Positions 1 through 8,837 of a stretch of 64,000 bases of DNA are shown piece after piece. Below the pieces are notes generated by a model. It had not been told where the DNA came from. It saw nothing but the letters and a program-made list of their open reading frames with translations, and searched no databases. The position numbers were made by a program, and so were the translations under genes. The number at the start of each line of letters is the position of its first letter. Position 1 is the first letter of the stretch. This DNA is from Streptomyces cinerochromogenes (GTDB lineage Bacteria; Actinomycetota; Actinomycetes; Streptomycetales; Streptomycetaceae): the NCBI RefSeq assembly GCF_014648635.1, contig NZ_BMRM01000013.1, positions 128,738-192,737 of the forward strand, given 5' to 3'.

Positions 1-41
1 CCCCCGGCAAGACCCCAAGGCCCCCACCTCTAGGACGACAT

Positions 42-1658
42 GTGACCTCCTCCGACACCCGGCGCCAGGGCGCCGCCGGGGACGCGCCCGTGCGGCTCAG
101 CCACCGGCAGATCACCACGGTCATGTCCGGTCTGGTCCTCGGCATGTTCCTGGGGGCGCTGGACCAGACGGTGGTCGCGTCCGCGCTGCGCACCATCGCC
201 GACGACCTGCACGGGCTGACGGCCCAGGCGTGGGTGACCACCGCCTACCTCATCACCGCCACCATCGCGACACCGCTGTACGGCAAACTCTCCGACCTCC
301 ACGGCCGCCGGCCCGTCTACCTCGCCGCGATCGGTCTGTTCACGGCCGGCTCCCTGCTGTGCGGATGCGCCACGTCGATCTACGAACTCGCGGCGTTCCG
401 CGCCGTGCAGGGGCTCGGCGGCGGCGGGCTGATGTCGTTGGCGATGACGATCGTCGCCGACATCACCACCCCTCGGGAACGAGGCCGCTACCAGGGCTAC
501 TTCATGGCCGTGTTCGGCGGCGCCAGCATCGTCGGGCCGCTGGCGGGCGGGGCCCTCGCGGACCGGGACACGCTGCTCGGCATCGACGGCTGGCGCTGGA
601 TCTTCCTGGCCAACGTGCCGCTCGCCGCGGTGGCCGCCGTGGCGATCGTCCGCGTTCTGCGGTTCCCGCACCGACGGGTACGGCACCGGCTCGACTACCC
701 CGGAGCGCTGGCCCTGGCCGTCGGCATCATCCCGCTGCTGACCGTCGCCGAGCAGGGCCGCACCTGGGGGTGGGGCTCACCCCGGGCACTGCTGATGTAC
801 GCCGTCGGTGTGCTGGGGCTCGTCGTCTTCGTACTGGTGGAACGGCGCAAGGGTGACACCGCGCTGCTGCCGCCGCGGCTGTTCCGCATCCGCGCCTTCC
901 GGCTGGGCGTCACCCTGCACTTCGTCGTGGGGATCGGCATGTTCGGTGCGATGACGACACTGCCGCTGTACCTCCAGATCGTGCGCGGCATGAGCCCGAT
1001 GACGGCGGGGCTCGCCACCCTTCCCACCGTGGCCGCGAACCTCGCCGTGACGCTGCTGGTGGGTCGGCTGATCGCGCGGACCGGCCGGTTCAAGGTGCAT
1101 CTCGTCGCGGGTGTCGGCTCGCTGACCGCCGCGATGCTCGTCTTCGCCACCCTGCGGGTGGACAGCCCGCTGTGGTACGCCGCGCTCGGCATGGCGCTGA
1201 TGGGCGCGGGGCTCGGTGCGTCGATGCAGACGCTCACCACGCTCGCGCAGTCGGAGGTGCCCCGTACGGAGATGGGCGCGGCGACGGCGTCGGTCAACTT
1301 CTTCCGGTCCAACGGCGGCACGGTCGGCACCGCCGCCTTCCTCTCCGTCCTGTTCTCCACGGCGGCCGGCCGGATATCCGAGCGGCTGGCCGAGGCCCGC
1401 CACGACCCCGCCTACCGCCGTCTGCTGGCCCGGCCCGACAACGCCCACGCCCTCGCGGGCGTCCTGCGTCCCGGTGGCGGTGTCGACCTGGAGGACTCGG
1501 CGTTCCTGCACTCCCTCGACCGGGGCGCGGCGCTGCCGTTCCTGGAGGGGTACGTCGCCTCGATGCGCGTCGTCTTCCTCACCGGTGCCGCGGTGGCCCT
1601 GGTCGCGTTCGTGATCGCGTCCTGGAGGGTTCCCGACCTGACGCTCTCCGACGAGTAG
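42..1658 (+). CDS. MFS drug exporter, DHA2 (EmrB/QacA) type
   Basis: Predicted proton-driven multidrug exporter of the inner membrane. The 538-residue length and about 14 hydrophobic segments fit the DHA2 (14-TM) branch of the major facilitator superfamily. MFS motif A is visible near residues 80-95 (GKLSDLHGRRP), and a motif C-like glycine/proline stretch follows near 160-171 (SIVGPLAGG). Translation starts at a GTG, and the upstream sequence in the window is only 41 bases, so a regulator could lie just outside. The first gene downstream is convergent. Family call is firm; the substrate cannot be read from sequence. Confidence 0.9.
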   Translation: MTSSDTRRQGAAGDAPVRLSHRQITTVMSGLVLGMFLGALDQTVVASALRTIADDLHGLTAQAWVTTAYLITATIATPLYGKLSDLHGRRPVYLAAIGLFTAGSLLCGCATSIYELAAFRAVQGLGGGGLMSLAMTIVADITTPRERGRYQGYFMAVFGGASIVGPLAGGALADRDTLLGIDGWRWIFLANVPLAAVAAVAIVRVLRFPHRRVRHRLDYPGALALAVGIIPLLTVAEQGRTWGWGSPRALLMYAVGVLGLVVFVLVERRKGDTALLPPRLFRIRAFRLGVTLHFVVGIGMFGAMTTLPLYLQIVRGMSPMTAGLATLPTVAANLAVTLLVGRLIARTGRFKVHLVAGVGSLTAAMLVFATLRVDSPLWYAALGMALMGAGLGASMQTLTTLAQSEVPRTEMGAATASVNFFRSNGGTVGTAAFLSVLFSTAAGRISERLAEARHDPAYRRLLARPDNAHALAGVLRPGGGVDLEDSAFLHSLDRGAALPFLEGYVASMRVVFLTGAAVALVAFVIASWRVPDLTLSDE

Positions 1659-1781
1659 CCCGCGGGCGGCCGCCGTGGTGGCCCGACGGCGCGCTCTCGC
1701 CTGCCGGGTTCCGCGGCCGAAACGGCACATGCAGTGACGGCCGATCACTCCGCGAGGGGATGTGCGGCCGGAGTGCCGCGC

Positions 1782-1888
1782 CTACAGCCGGGCGACGAAC
1801 GCGCCGATGTGCGCGGCGACCTGGTCGGGTGCCTCCAGCGGTGAGAGGTGCCCGGTGTCGGCGTCAGCCGGTGCCGCGGATCCGTCCC
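1782..1888 (-). pseudogene. 3'-end relic of an alpha/beta hydrolase gene
   Basis: An open minus-strand frame of about 35 codons ends at the TAG at 1782-1784 and reads like the extreme C-terminus of an alpha/beta hydrolase. It has the catalytic-histidine context GHLSPLEAPDQVA followed by a closing helix (HIGAFVARL). There is no start codon and no room for the rest of the fold, because the frame runs straight into the 3' end of the monooxygenase gene at 1889. I infer a deletion that removed about 90 percent of a hydrolase gene. Such fragments are short, so chance resemblance is possible but unlikely given the motif. Confidence 0.5.
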
Positions 1889-2221
1889 TCAGTCGCGGCT
1901 GAAGGAGTAGGCGCGCTCCACCCGGGCGATTTCCACGCTGTAGGAGGAGTACCAGCGGTCACGTCCGAGCCGCTGTGCTTCGAGATGTTCGGGGTGGGCC
2001 TTCCACGCCGCTATGGACGCCTCGTCCGCGTAGTAGATGACGACGAGGTCCCGGCCGTCCTCGTCCGTCAGCGACTCGCGGCCGAGATAGCCGGGCTGTG
2101 CCTCACCGAGTTCGGCCATGCGCCGGCTCATCGCCGTGTAGCCTTCGAGATCCGTGGAGGGCCGGGTGGTGATGATCACCGCGTAGTATGGCGGCTGGGG
2201 GCGGACGAACGAGGTGGTCAT
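1889..2221 (-). CDS. Antibiotic biosynthesis monooxygenase (ABM)-domain protein
   Basis: A 110-residue single-domain protein of the dimeric alpha/beta ABM fold, the family that includes small cofactor-free quinone-forming monooxygenases and many stress-linked relatives. Visible features are the opening strand (YYAVIITTRPS), a central GYLGRESLTDEDGRDLVVIYYAD stretch typical of the family, and a Trp-containing helix (IAAWKAHPEH). I chose the ATG at 2221 because it begins just before the first core strand; the frame is open further upstream but would add about 130 unsupported residues. It stands alone, divergent from arsC. The substrate is unknown, and the protein may be a heme- or quinone-related housekeeping enzyme rather than a biosynthetic one. 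Confidence 0.75.
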   Translation of the reverse strand: MTTSFVRPQPPYYAVIITTRPSTDLEGYTAMSRRMAELGEAQPGYLGRESLTDEDGRDLVVIYYADEASIAAWKAHPEHLEAQRLGRDRWYSSYSVEIARVERAYSFSRD

Positions 2222-2330
2222 GCGAGGAGCCCTCCCTCGGTGAGGCGCACAGGACGCCAAGGCTACTGACAAGATCCTTCGGTGGCCACCGCCTCCCGAC
2301 CCATCCGCTCTCCCGGGAAAGTCCCTGTTC

Positions 2331-2744
2331 ATGAACGCCTCCGCCGCGCGCCCGTCCGTGCTCTTCGTCTGCGTCCACAACGCCGGCCGCTCCCAGATGG
2401 CGGCCGCGTTCCTCTCCCGCCTCGCCGGCGACCGCATCGAGGTCCGCTCGGCGGGCTCCGCCCCCGCCGACACCGTCAACCCCGCCGTGGTCGAAGCGAT
2501 GAACGAGGCCGGCATCGACATCTCCGCCGAGACCCCGAAGATCCTCACCACCGAAGCCGTCCAGGCGTCCGACGTCGTCATCACCATGGGATGCGGCGAC
2601 ACGTGCCCGGTCTTCCCCGGCAAGCGCTACCTCGACTGGAAGCTCGACGACCCGGCCGGCCAGGGCGTCGACGCCGTGCGCCCGGTCCGCGACGAGATCA
2701 AGGCACGGGTGGAGGAGCTGATCACCGAGATCGCGCCTGCCTGA
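2331..2744 (+). CDS. arsC: Arsenate reductase, low-molecular-weight phosphatase fold
   Basis: Reduces arsenate to arsenite for export. The 137-residue protein carries the CX5R phosphate loop near the N-terminus (C14-VHNAGR20-S) and the C-terminal redox pair C88 and C92 in the segment MGCGDTCPVF. The DW pair after GKRY is also usual in this family. Actinobacterial members normally use mycothiol and mycoredoxin or thioredoxin as electron donors (family knowledge). No arsenite pump (ArsB/Acr3) or ArsR gene adjoins it here, so it is either a stand-alone copy or works with unlinked genes. The ATG start precedes the conserved strand SVLFVCVHN by 8 residues. Confidence 0.85.
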   Translation: MNASAARPSVLFVCVHNAGRSQMAAAFLSRLAGDRIEVRSAGSAPADTVNPAVVEAMNEAGIDISAETPKILTTEAVQASDVVITMGCGDTCPVFPGKRYLDWKLDDPAGQGVDAVRPVRDEIKARVEELITEIAPA

Positions 2745-2794
2745 GGGACCACGGTCGGTGGGGACGGTGGTCCGGCGTCTGTACGCTGGGGCGC

Positions 2795-4216
2795 ATGTCC
2801 ACTGCCACGGTCCGCGTTCGTTTCGCCCCGTCCCCGACCGGCATGTTCCACGTCGGTGGCGCCCGGTCCGCTCTCTACAACTGGGCGGTGGCCCGACAGT
2901 CCGGCGGCACGTTCGTCCTGCGGATCGAGGACACCGACACGGCCCGGAACAAGCCGGAGTGGGTCGACGGCATCGTCAACGCGCTCGCGGCGATCGGGAT
3001 CCACGAAGAGGACCCCGCCTTCGAAGGGCCGTACTTCCAGTCGCACAACGCCGGCCGGCACCAGGAGGCGGCCCGGCAGCTCTTCACGGCCGGCCGGGCG
3101 TACTACTGCGACTGCACACGGGACCAGCTGAAGGAGCGCACGGGATCCGAGCACCTCGGGTACGACGGGTACTGCCGCGACCGAGGGCTGGGCTACGAGG
3201 AGGGGCGGGCGCTGCGGTTCCGGACGCCGGACGAGGGCGAGACGGTCGTGGCCGACGTAGTCCGTGGTGAGCCGGCGTTCCCGAACAGCGCGATCGAGGA
3301 CTTCGTGATCGCCCGTGGCGACGGGTCCCCGGTCTTCCTCATCGCCAACGTCGTGGACGACCTGGAAGAGGGCATCACGCACGTCATCCGCGGCGAGGAG
3401 CACCTGTCGAACACGCCGAAGCAGCAGTTGCTGTGGGAGGCGCTCGGTGCCGAGCCGCCGGTCTGGGCTCATCTGCCGGTGATCGTGAACGAGAAGCGGC
3501 AGAAGCTGTCCAAGCGCCGCGACAAGGTGGCGCTGGAGGACTACCTCGCCGAGGGCTTCCTGCCCGAGGCACTGGTGAACTACCTCATGCTCCTCGGCTG
3601 GGGCCCGGGTGACGACCGGGAGATCAGGCCGTACGAGGAACTGGAGCAGCTCTTCCGGATCGAGGCCGTCAACACCGCCCCCGCCTTCTTCGACGTGAAG
3701 AAACTGACGGCGTTCAACGGCGAGTACATCCGCGCCCTGTCGGCCGCCCAGTTCGCCGCCGCCTGCGTGCCGTGGCTCGTACCCCCGTACGCGCCCTGGC
3801 GGCCGGAGGCGTTCGACAGGGCCGTCTTCGAGGCAGCCGCGCCGCTGGCCCAGACCCGGCTGGCGCTGCTGTCCGAGATCACCGGCTACGTCGACTTCCT
3901 GTTCCTCGACGAGCCGGTCGAGGACGAGGCGTCCTGGAACAAGGCGATGAAGGCGGGGGCCCGCGACATCCTGTCCGACGCCCGCACCGGGCTGGCCGCT
4001 GTCAGGGAGTGGCAGGCCGAGGACCTGAAGGCCGTCCTGCTCGCCGTCGGAGAGAAGCACGGGCTGAAGCTGGGCAAGGCCCAGGCACCCGTCCGGGTCG
4101 CGGTCACCGGCCGGACGGTCGGACTCCCGCTGTTCGAGTCCATGGAACTGCTCGGCCGGGACCGCGTGCTGACCCGTCTGGACGCCGCGGCCGAGAAGCT
4201 GACCACGCCGGCATAG
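2795..4216 (+). CDS. gltX: Glutamyl-tRNA synthetase, possibly a second copy
   Basis: Charges tRNA-Glu with glutamate. The class I signatures are present: FAPSPTG followed by HVGG (residues 10-22, HIGH equivalent) and KLSKR (237-241, KMSKS equivalent). A zinc-ribbon pattern C-D-C...Y-C lies near residues 107-132. Length is 473 residues, normal for the family. The ATG at 2795 starts the conserved VRVRFAPSP strand; the frame is open upstream, but that stretch overlaps arsC. From memory, the C-terminal third closely resembles the housekeeping Streptomyces enzyme while the N-terminal half looks more divergent. The usual Streptomyces gltX neighbours (leuCD, tRNA genes) are absent. I infer a paralogue; a genome search would settle it. 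Confidence 0.88.
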   Translation: MSTATVRVRFAPSPTGMFHVGGARSALYNWAVARQSGGTFVLRIEDTDTARNKPEWVDGIVNALAAIGIHEEDPAFEGPYFQSHNAGRHQEAARQLFTAGRAYYCDCTRDQLKERTGSEHLGYDGYCRDRGLGYEEGRALRFRTPDEGETVVADVVRGEPAFPNSAIEDFVIARGDGSPVFLIANVVDDLEEGITHVIRGEEHLSNTPKQQLLWEALGAEPPVWAHLPVIVNEKRQKLSKRRDKVALEDYLAEGFLPEALVNYLMLLGWGPGDDREIRPYEELEQLFRIEAVNTAPAFFDVKKLTAFNGEYIRALSAAQFAAACVPWLVPPYAPWRPEAFDRAVFEAAAPLAQTRLALLSEITGYVDFLFLDEPVEDEASWNKAMKAGARDILSDARTGLAAVREWQAEDLKAVLLAVGEKHGLKLGKAQAPVRVAVTGRTVGLPLFESMELLGRDRVLTRLDAAAEKLTTPA

Positions 4217-4324
4217 CCACTGTCAGCCGACCTGCACCCGCGTCGGCCAGGCCCCTGGATCGGCGGGCGGAACCCGTCGCGGTGCACGGCGGCGGCCGTT
4301 CAGGGTTTCGGGGGTGAGGCCCGT

Positions 4325-4558
4325 TCACGGTGACGTCTCGACGCCGCCGACGCTGATGTGGCCGCTCCGGTGGGTGCGGGCGGTGTTCCACCATGTGCCG
4401 GCCGTGCCGCGCCAGGAGCGGACGTACCGGTCGTCACCGTCGCGCACGACCCAGATGGTGGTCGGCGCCCGCAGTGTTCCGTCGTCGCGGCGGGGTGCGA
4501 GGCGCAGTTCGTCGGCGCCGGCGATCCGCGCCAGCGTCTCGGGGCTCCACGTGGTCAT
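4325..4558 (-). CDS. DUF2255-family protein, C-terminally truncated
   Basis: A 77-residue protein that begins like a DUF2255 member: WSPETLARIAGADELRLAPRR, then IWVVRDGDDRYVRSWRG and WWNTAR, and the HISVGGVE strand. In family members as I recall them the chain continues for another 40 or so residues after this strand, but here it stops at GGVETSP. Neither alternative frame beyond the stop continues the family pattern convincingly, so this looks like a deletion rather than a simple frameshift. The function of DUF2255 is unknown, though the fold resembles flavin-binding split barrels. The gene is convergent with gltX. Confidence 0.6.
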   Translation of the reverse strand: MTTWSPETLARIAGADELRLAPRRDDGTLRAPTTIWVVRDGDDRYVRSWRGTAGTWWNTARTHRSGHISVGGVETSP

Positions 4559-4644
4559 GGGCTGGTCTTCTTCCGGTGGTGGGGGCGGGTGCTCGGTGCC
4601 TCGTCGCTGAGTTGCTGCCTGGTGCCACGCGCGTGGCCGACGGG

Positions 4645-5916
4645 TCAGGACGCGGCCGTCACCCGGTCGACGGGCCGCCCGCGGGCGGCGGTGTGCTCGG
4701 CCTCCCGGGGGTGGGGGCGGACGGAGAGGGCGTAGACGGTCACTGCGAGGGCGGCGCAGGCGAGGGTGACCAGGCCGAGCGGGACGGCGGTGCCGGCGCC
4801 GCCGAGTCCGACGAGCGGCGCGGACAGCCCGCCGAACGCGAAGCGTGCCATGCCGAGCAGCGAGGACGCGGTACCCGCGATCCCGGGGTAGTGCGCGAGC
4901 GCGAGCGAGGTGGACGGCGGGGTGGTGGCGGCCACGCCGCTGACCATGGTGAGCAGGGACAGCACCATCGCGGCCAGCGGCAGGTGCAGCGCCGCGGTGA
5001 CCAGGAGCCCGCCCGCGCCGAGCAGGGTCATCGCCAGGCCGAGGACGAGGGTGCCCTTCTCCGACCACCGCTCCGACAGGCGTCCCGCGATGAAGCCGAA
5101 CACCATGAAACCCGCCGAGTTCAGTCCGAACGCGAAGGAATAGCCCTGCGGGGAGAGGCCGTAGATGCCCTGCAGGACGTAGGTGGCGCCGCTGAGGTAG
5201 GCGAACAGGGCCGCGTTGACGAAGCCGGTGATCAGGACGGCGCCGAGGAAGAGCCGGTCGGACAGGAGCCGTCGGACGTCTCGCCCGCTCCGGGCCGGCC
5301 CGCCACGCGTGCGCTCCCGCGGTGGCAGGGTCTCGCGGAAGACGGTGAGGCAGGCCAGGAGGATCACGGCGCCGAGCAGGGCGAGGAACAGGAAGATGCC
5401 GCGCCAGTCGGTGAAGGCGGCCAGTCGGCCGCCCGCGACCGGTCCGATGATCGCGGCCAGTCCGCCGATGACGGTCAGGCGGCCGTAGTAGCGGACCAGC
5501 TTGCCCCCGGAGTACAGGTCACGCCCGGCTGCCTGGGCGATCACGATGCCCACCGCTCCCGCCAGGCCCTGCACGAAGCGGGCGGCGACCAGCGACTCGA
5601 CGTTCGGGCCGAAGGCGCACAGCGCGGAGGTGACGACGTAGGCGACGGCACCGGCCAGCAGGGGGCGGCGCCGGCCGAACCGGTCCGACAGCGGCCCCGC
5701 CACCACCTGCCCGAACGCCAGGCCGAGCAGACAGGCGGTGACCGTGAGCTGCGCCGACGACGTCGACGCGTGCAGCTCGCCGGTCAGCGCGGGCAGCACC
5801 GGCAGGTACAGGTCCATCGAGATCGGCCCGAAGACGGTCAGCAGGGCGAGAACGACGGCCAGGGCACGGCCGACCGTCCGCTCGCGCGGCACACTCGGGT
5901 TCACGGGGACGGTCAC
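4645..5916 (-). CDS. MFS exporter, Bcr/CflA family
   Basis: A 423-residue, 12-TM drug exporter. The N-terminal segment GPISMDLYLPVLPAL is characteristic of the Bcr/CflA (bicyclomycin resistance) branch. Motif A (GPLSDRFGRRRP) follows TM2 near residue 75, and the central cytoplasmic loop is charged (ETLPPRERTRGG). The GTG/ATG region at 5916 leads with a short cytoplasmic tail. It is transcribed away from the cupin gene, with about 195 bases between them. The substrate is not predictable. Confidence 0.88.
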   Translation of the reverse strand: MTVPVNPSVPRERTVGRALAVVLALLTVFGPISMDLYLPVLPALTGELHASTSSAQLTVTACLLGLAFGQVVAGPLSDRFGRRRPLLAGAVAYVVTSALCAFGPNVESLVAARFVQGLAGAVGIVIAQAAGRDLYSGGKLVRYYGRLTVIGGLAAIIGPVAGGRLAAFTDWRGIFLFLALLGAVILLACLTVFRETLPPRERTRGGPARSGRDVRRLLSDRLFLGAVLITGFVNAALFAYLSGATYVLQGIYGLSPQGYSFAFGLNSAGFMVFGFIAGRLSERWSEKGTLVLGLAMTLLGAGGLLVTAALHLPLAAMVLSLLTMVSGVAATTPPSTSLALAHYPGIAGTASSLLGMARFAFGGLSAPLVGLGGAGTAVPLGLVTLACAALAVTVYALSVRPHPREAEHTAARGRPVDRVTAAS

Positions 5917-6111
5917 ACAGCTCCGATCGAACAGGGGTGGGGAGACGGTGGGGAGACGGGGCCGGCGAGCGGGCGTACCGCTCTCGCCGGGGCCGGCGAT
6001 CCACGGGCGGGGCGCCCGCCTGGGTGCGGACCGCCCTGGAGGCAGTACTGCTCGTCACCGTTCCGCGCCGGACGGAGGCGGTGAGCAGACGGTCGCCGGC
6101 GGCGGAGGGTG

Positions 6112-6549
6112 TCAGGCGATGGGCGGGGCGGCGGCGTACTCCTCATCGGTGACCGGGGTCAGCCAGTGCACGACGTCGTGGTCGGCATCGCTCTCGTTGA
6201 CGGCCAGGTGGACCATCAGCCGGTTCGGCGCGGCGCCGTGCCAGTGCTCCTCGTCGGCCTCGAAGAGCACCCGGTCACCGGGCCGTATGACCTCGATCGG
6301 TCCGCCCCTGCGTTGGCACAGACCGATCCCCTCGGTGACGAAGACGGTCTGGCCGAGCGGGTGGCGGTGCCAGTGGGTGCGTGCGCCGGGCATGAAGTGC
6401 ACCAGGTTGGCGGTGACCCGGGACGGCTCGGGCGCGGCGGCGACGGCGTCGATGTACACGTCTCCGGTGAACCAGTCGGCGGGCCCCTTGACGGTGTTGA
6501 TCGAGCTCCGGGTGATCTGCAAGGTCGTTTCCTTCTTCGTGATCGTCAT
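6112..6549 (-). CDS. Small cupin-domain protein
   Basis: A 145-residue single-domain cupin. The metal-site motif 1 is seen as HWHRHPLGQTVFVTEG and motif 2 as the later PGDRVLFEADEEHWHGAAP segment, giving a probable His/Glu-coordinated metal centre. Relatives annotated as (R)-mandelonitrile lyase-like or carboxymuconolactone-associated cupins share this layout and often lie beside oxidoreductases. Here it follows the alcohol dehydrogenase on the same strand after 88 bases, so the two are probably co-transcribed. The reaction is unknown; lyase, dioxygenase and binding-only roles all remain possible. Confidence 0.75.
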   Translation of the reverse strand: MTITKKETTLQITRSSINTVKGPADWFTGDVYIDAVAAAPEPSRVTANLVHFMPGARTHWHRHPLGQTVFVTEGIGLCQRRGGPIEVIRPGDRVLFEADEEHWHGAAPNRLMVHLAVNESDADHDVVHWLTPVTDEEYAAAPPIA

Positions 6550-6637
6550 GCGTGCGCGGGCACGCCCGGGCCGCTCGCTCCCCGGCTCGCGGGGGCGACG
6601 GCGTGTCCCGGCCGGTCGCGCCGGGGGAACCGTGGGA

Positions 6638-7654
6638 TCAGGGCTTGAGGAGGGTCTTGATGGCGCGGCGCTCGTCCATGGCCTTGTAGCCCTCGGCGAC
6701 CTGCTCCAGGGGCAGGGTGAGGTCGAAGACCTTGCCGGGGTCGATACGGCCGGAAAGGACGCGCTCGATGAGGTCGGGCAGGTACCGGCGCACGGGGGCG
6801 GGGCCGCCGCGCAGGCCGACGTGGGAGAAGAACAGCTCCTGGCCGTCGATCCGCACCTCGTGGGGTACGCCGACGAAGCCGACGTTGCCGCCGGGGCGGG
6901 TGGAGTGCAGGGCCTGCTGCATGGCCTGGGCGGTGCCGACGCACTCCAGGACGGAGTCGGCGCCGATGCCGCCGGTCAGCTCCTTGACCCGGGCGATGCC
7001 CTCGTCGCCGCGCTCGGTGACGATGTCGGTGGCGCCGAACTCGCGGGCCAGTCGCTGGCGGGTCTCGTGGCGGCTCATGACGATGATCCGCTCCGCGCCC
7101 CTCTCCTTCGCGGCGATCACGGCGCACAGGCCGACCGCCCCGTCACCGACGACCACGGCGGTGGATCCGGGCCTGACCTCGGCGGCGTCGGCGGCGTACC
7201 AGCCGGTGCCCATCACATCGGAGACGGCCAGCAGGCCGGGCCAGAACTCCTCGCCGGGCACCTCGTCGGTGGCGACCAGCGTGCCCTGGGCGTTCGGGAT
7301 ACGGACGTAATCGGCCTGGCAGGTGCTCATGAACTCGCGGTTCAGGCAGTTGGACTGCCATCCGTTGCGACAGTTGGCGCACGTGTTGTCCGAGGTCGCG
7401 AAGGAGCCGACGACGAACTGGCCGGGCTTGACGGAGGTGACCTCCGCCCCGACCTCCTCGACGAAGCCGACGTACTCGTGGCCCATCGGGTGCGCCTCGT
7501 CGGTCGCGTCCAGGCCGCGCCAGGGCCACAGGTCGGAGCCGCAGACACAGGTGACGGCCGTACGGATGATCGCGTCCGTCGGCATCAGGATCTTCGGGTC
7601 GGCCAGGGTCTCGAAGCGCACATCGCCGGGGGCGTGGATCACTGCTCCGCGCAT
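6638..7654 (-). CDS. Zinc-dependent alcohol dehydrogenase (MDR family)
   Basis: NAD(P)-dependent medium-chain dehydrogenase of 338 residues. The catalytic zinc ligand C38 (in CVCGSD) and the GHE motif (H59, E60) are present. A cysteine cluster for the structural zinc (CANCRNGWQSNC, about residue 95) looks reduced compared with the classical four-cysteine lobe. The Rossmann glycine motif is VVGDGAVGL near residue 165. The gene is divergent from an MmyB-like regulator, with 263 bases between starts. That pairing of a one-component regulator and an oxidoreductase is common in Streptomyces and implies local control. The substrate is unknown. Confidence 0.88.
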   Translation of the reverse strand: MRGAVIHAPGDVRFETLADPKILMPTDAIIRTAVTCVCGSDLWPWRGLDATDEAHPMGHEYVGFVEEVGAEVTSVKPGQFVVGSFATSDNTCANCRNGWQSNCLNREFMSTCQADYVRIPNAQGTLVATDEVPGEEFWPGLLAVSDVMGTGWYAADAAEVRPGSTAVVVGDGAVGLCAVIAAKERGAERIIVMSRHETRQRLAREFGATDIVTERGDEGIARVKELTGGIGADSVLECVGTAQAMQQALHSTRPGGNVGFVGVPHEVRIDGQELFFSHVGLRGGPAPVRRYLPDLIERVLSGRIDPGKVFDLTLPLEQVAEGYKAMDERRAIKTLLKP

Positions 7655-7866
7655 GGGGAAGTCCTTCCGGTTCGCTGGGGGCCGGGGTCTGGGGGGCGGC
7701 CCGGGCAGCTGGGTGTATGCAGGTAGGAGCCGGGGGGAAGGCAGGCTGCCGCTGTCCTTCGCACGCTGCCGGCCGGGTATCCCGCGGGGCGGCGGTGCCG
7801 CCTCGGGGAGTGCCTCTGCTCCAGGTAACCGCGCATCCCGGCGGCCAGCGAGTCACCAGCGAAAGG

Positions 7867-7881
7867 TGTACTGCCGGTACA
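7867..7881. promoter_or_regulatory. Inverted repeat, candidate operator of the MmyB-like regulator
   Basis: TGTAC-TGCCG-GTACA is a perfect dyad with 5-base arms and a 5-base spacer, 36 bases before the regulator's ATG and inside the divergent intergenic region shared with the alcohol dehydrogenase gene. Its position fits an autoregulatory site. This is inference from symmetry and location only. Confidence 0.4.
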
Positions 7882-7917
7882 TCCCTCCGGGGGCGTGCAG
7901 GCCGTACGGTCGGAGGC

Positions 7918-8808
7918 ATGGACAACCGTGAGGAGGTCCGCGAGTTCCTCACCTCGCGGCGAGCGAAGATCACCCCGGAGCAGGCCGGCCTGCCTGCCGG
8001 GTCCCGACGGCGCGTGCCGGGTCTGCGCAGGAGCGAGGTCGCCGCGCTGGCCGACATGAGCGTGGAGTACTACGCGAAACTGGAGCGGGGCAACCTGGCC
8101 GGCGCCTCCCCCGGCGTCCTCGAAGCCGTCGCCCGCGCCCTGCAACTGGACGACGCCGAACGCGCCCACCTGCTGCACCTGGCCCAGGCCGCCGACGGTT
8201 CCGACGCCCTCACCCGCCCCCGGCGCCGTCCCACCACCCGCCATTGGACCCCGCACCGCAGCCTGCAGTGGACCCTCGACGCCATCACAGCGGGGCCCGC
8301 GGTCGTGTGCAACGGCCGACTGGACATCCTGGCCGCCAACCCGCTCGCCCGCGCCTTCTACGCCGACCTGTTCGCCGGCGCGGACAACCAGCGGAACCTG
8401 GCCCGCTTCAACTTCCTCGACCCGGCCTCCCGCCGGTTCTACCCGGACTGGGAGCTGTTCGGGGACATGGCGGTGGCCATCTTGCGCCGTGAGGCCGGCC
8501 GCGACCCCCACGACAAGGACCTGCACGACCTCATCGGGGAGCTTTCCACCCGCAGCGCGGAGTTCCGCACCCGCTGGGGCGCCCACGACGTCCGCCGCCA
8601 CGGCACCGGAACCAAGCGGTTCCACCACCCCGCGGTCGGCGACCTCACCCTCGCCTACGAGTCCCTGGACCTGGCCGCCGAACCCGGACTCCACATGACC
8701 GTCTACACCGCCGAGCCCGGCTCCCCGTCAGAGGAGGGACTGCGCCTGCTCGCCTCCCTGGCCGCCACCGAGAGCGCCGGCCGGGGAGCGCGGCACCCCG
8801 CCACCTGA
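7918..8808 (+). CDS. XRE-family regulator with MmyB-like ligand-binding domain
   Basis: A 296-residue one-component regulator. The N-terminal helix-turn-helix (residues about 5-75) contains RRVPGLRRSEVAALADMSVEYYAKLERG, which is the signature of this actinobacterial group. The C-terminal part (about 105-285) is the PAS-like MmyB ligand-binding domain, beginning WTLDAITAGPAVVCNGRLDILAAN and including the NLARFNFLDP segment. MmyB-type proteins are thought to sense hydrophobic small molecules. The ATG at 7918 is preceded by GGAGG. Divergent transcription from the alcohol dehydrogenase suggests it controls that gene and the cupin. Confidence 0.88.
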   Translation: MDNREEVREFLTSRRAKITPEQAGLPAGSRRRVPGLRRSEVAALADMSVEYYAKLERGNLAGASPGVLEAVARALQLDDAERAHLLHLAQAADGSDALTRPRRRPTTRHWTPHRSLQWTLDAITAGPAVVCNGRLDILAANPLARAFYADLFAGADNQRNLARFNFLDPASRRFYPDWELFGDMAVAILRREAGRDPHDKDLHDLIGELSTRSAEFRTRWGAHDVRRHGTGTKRFHHPAVGDLTLAYESLDLAAEPGLHMTVYTAEPGSPSEEGLRLLASLAATESAGRGARHPAT

Positions 8809-8809
8809 G

Positions 8810-8837
8810 ACCCCGGCGCGCCGGAGCGCGCCGGGGT
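8810..8837 (+). terminator. Strong hairpin terminator after the MmyB-like gene
   Basis: A perfect 12-base-pair GC-rich stem (left arm ACCCCGGCGCGC, right arm its complement) closes a CGGA tetraloop immediately after the stop codon. No T-run follows, as is usual in Streptomyces. Confidence 0.75.
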
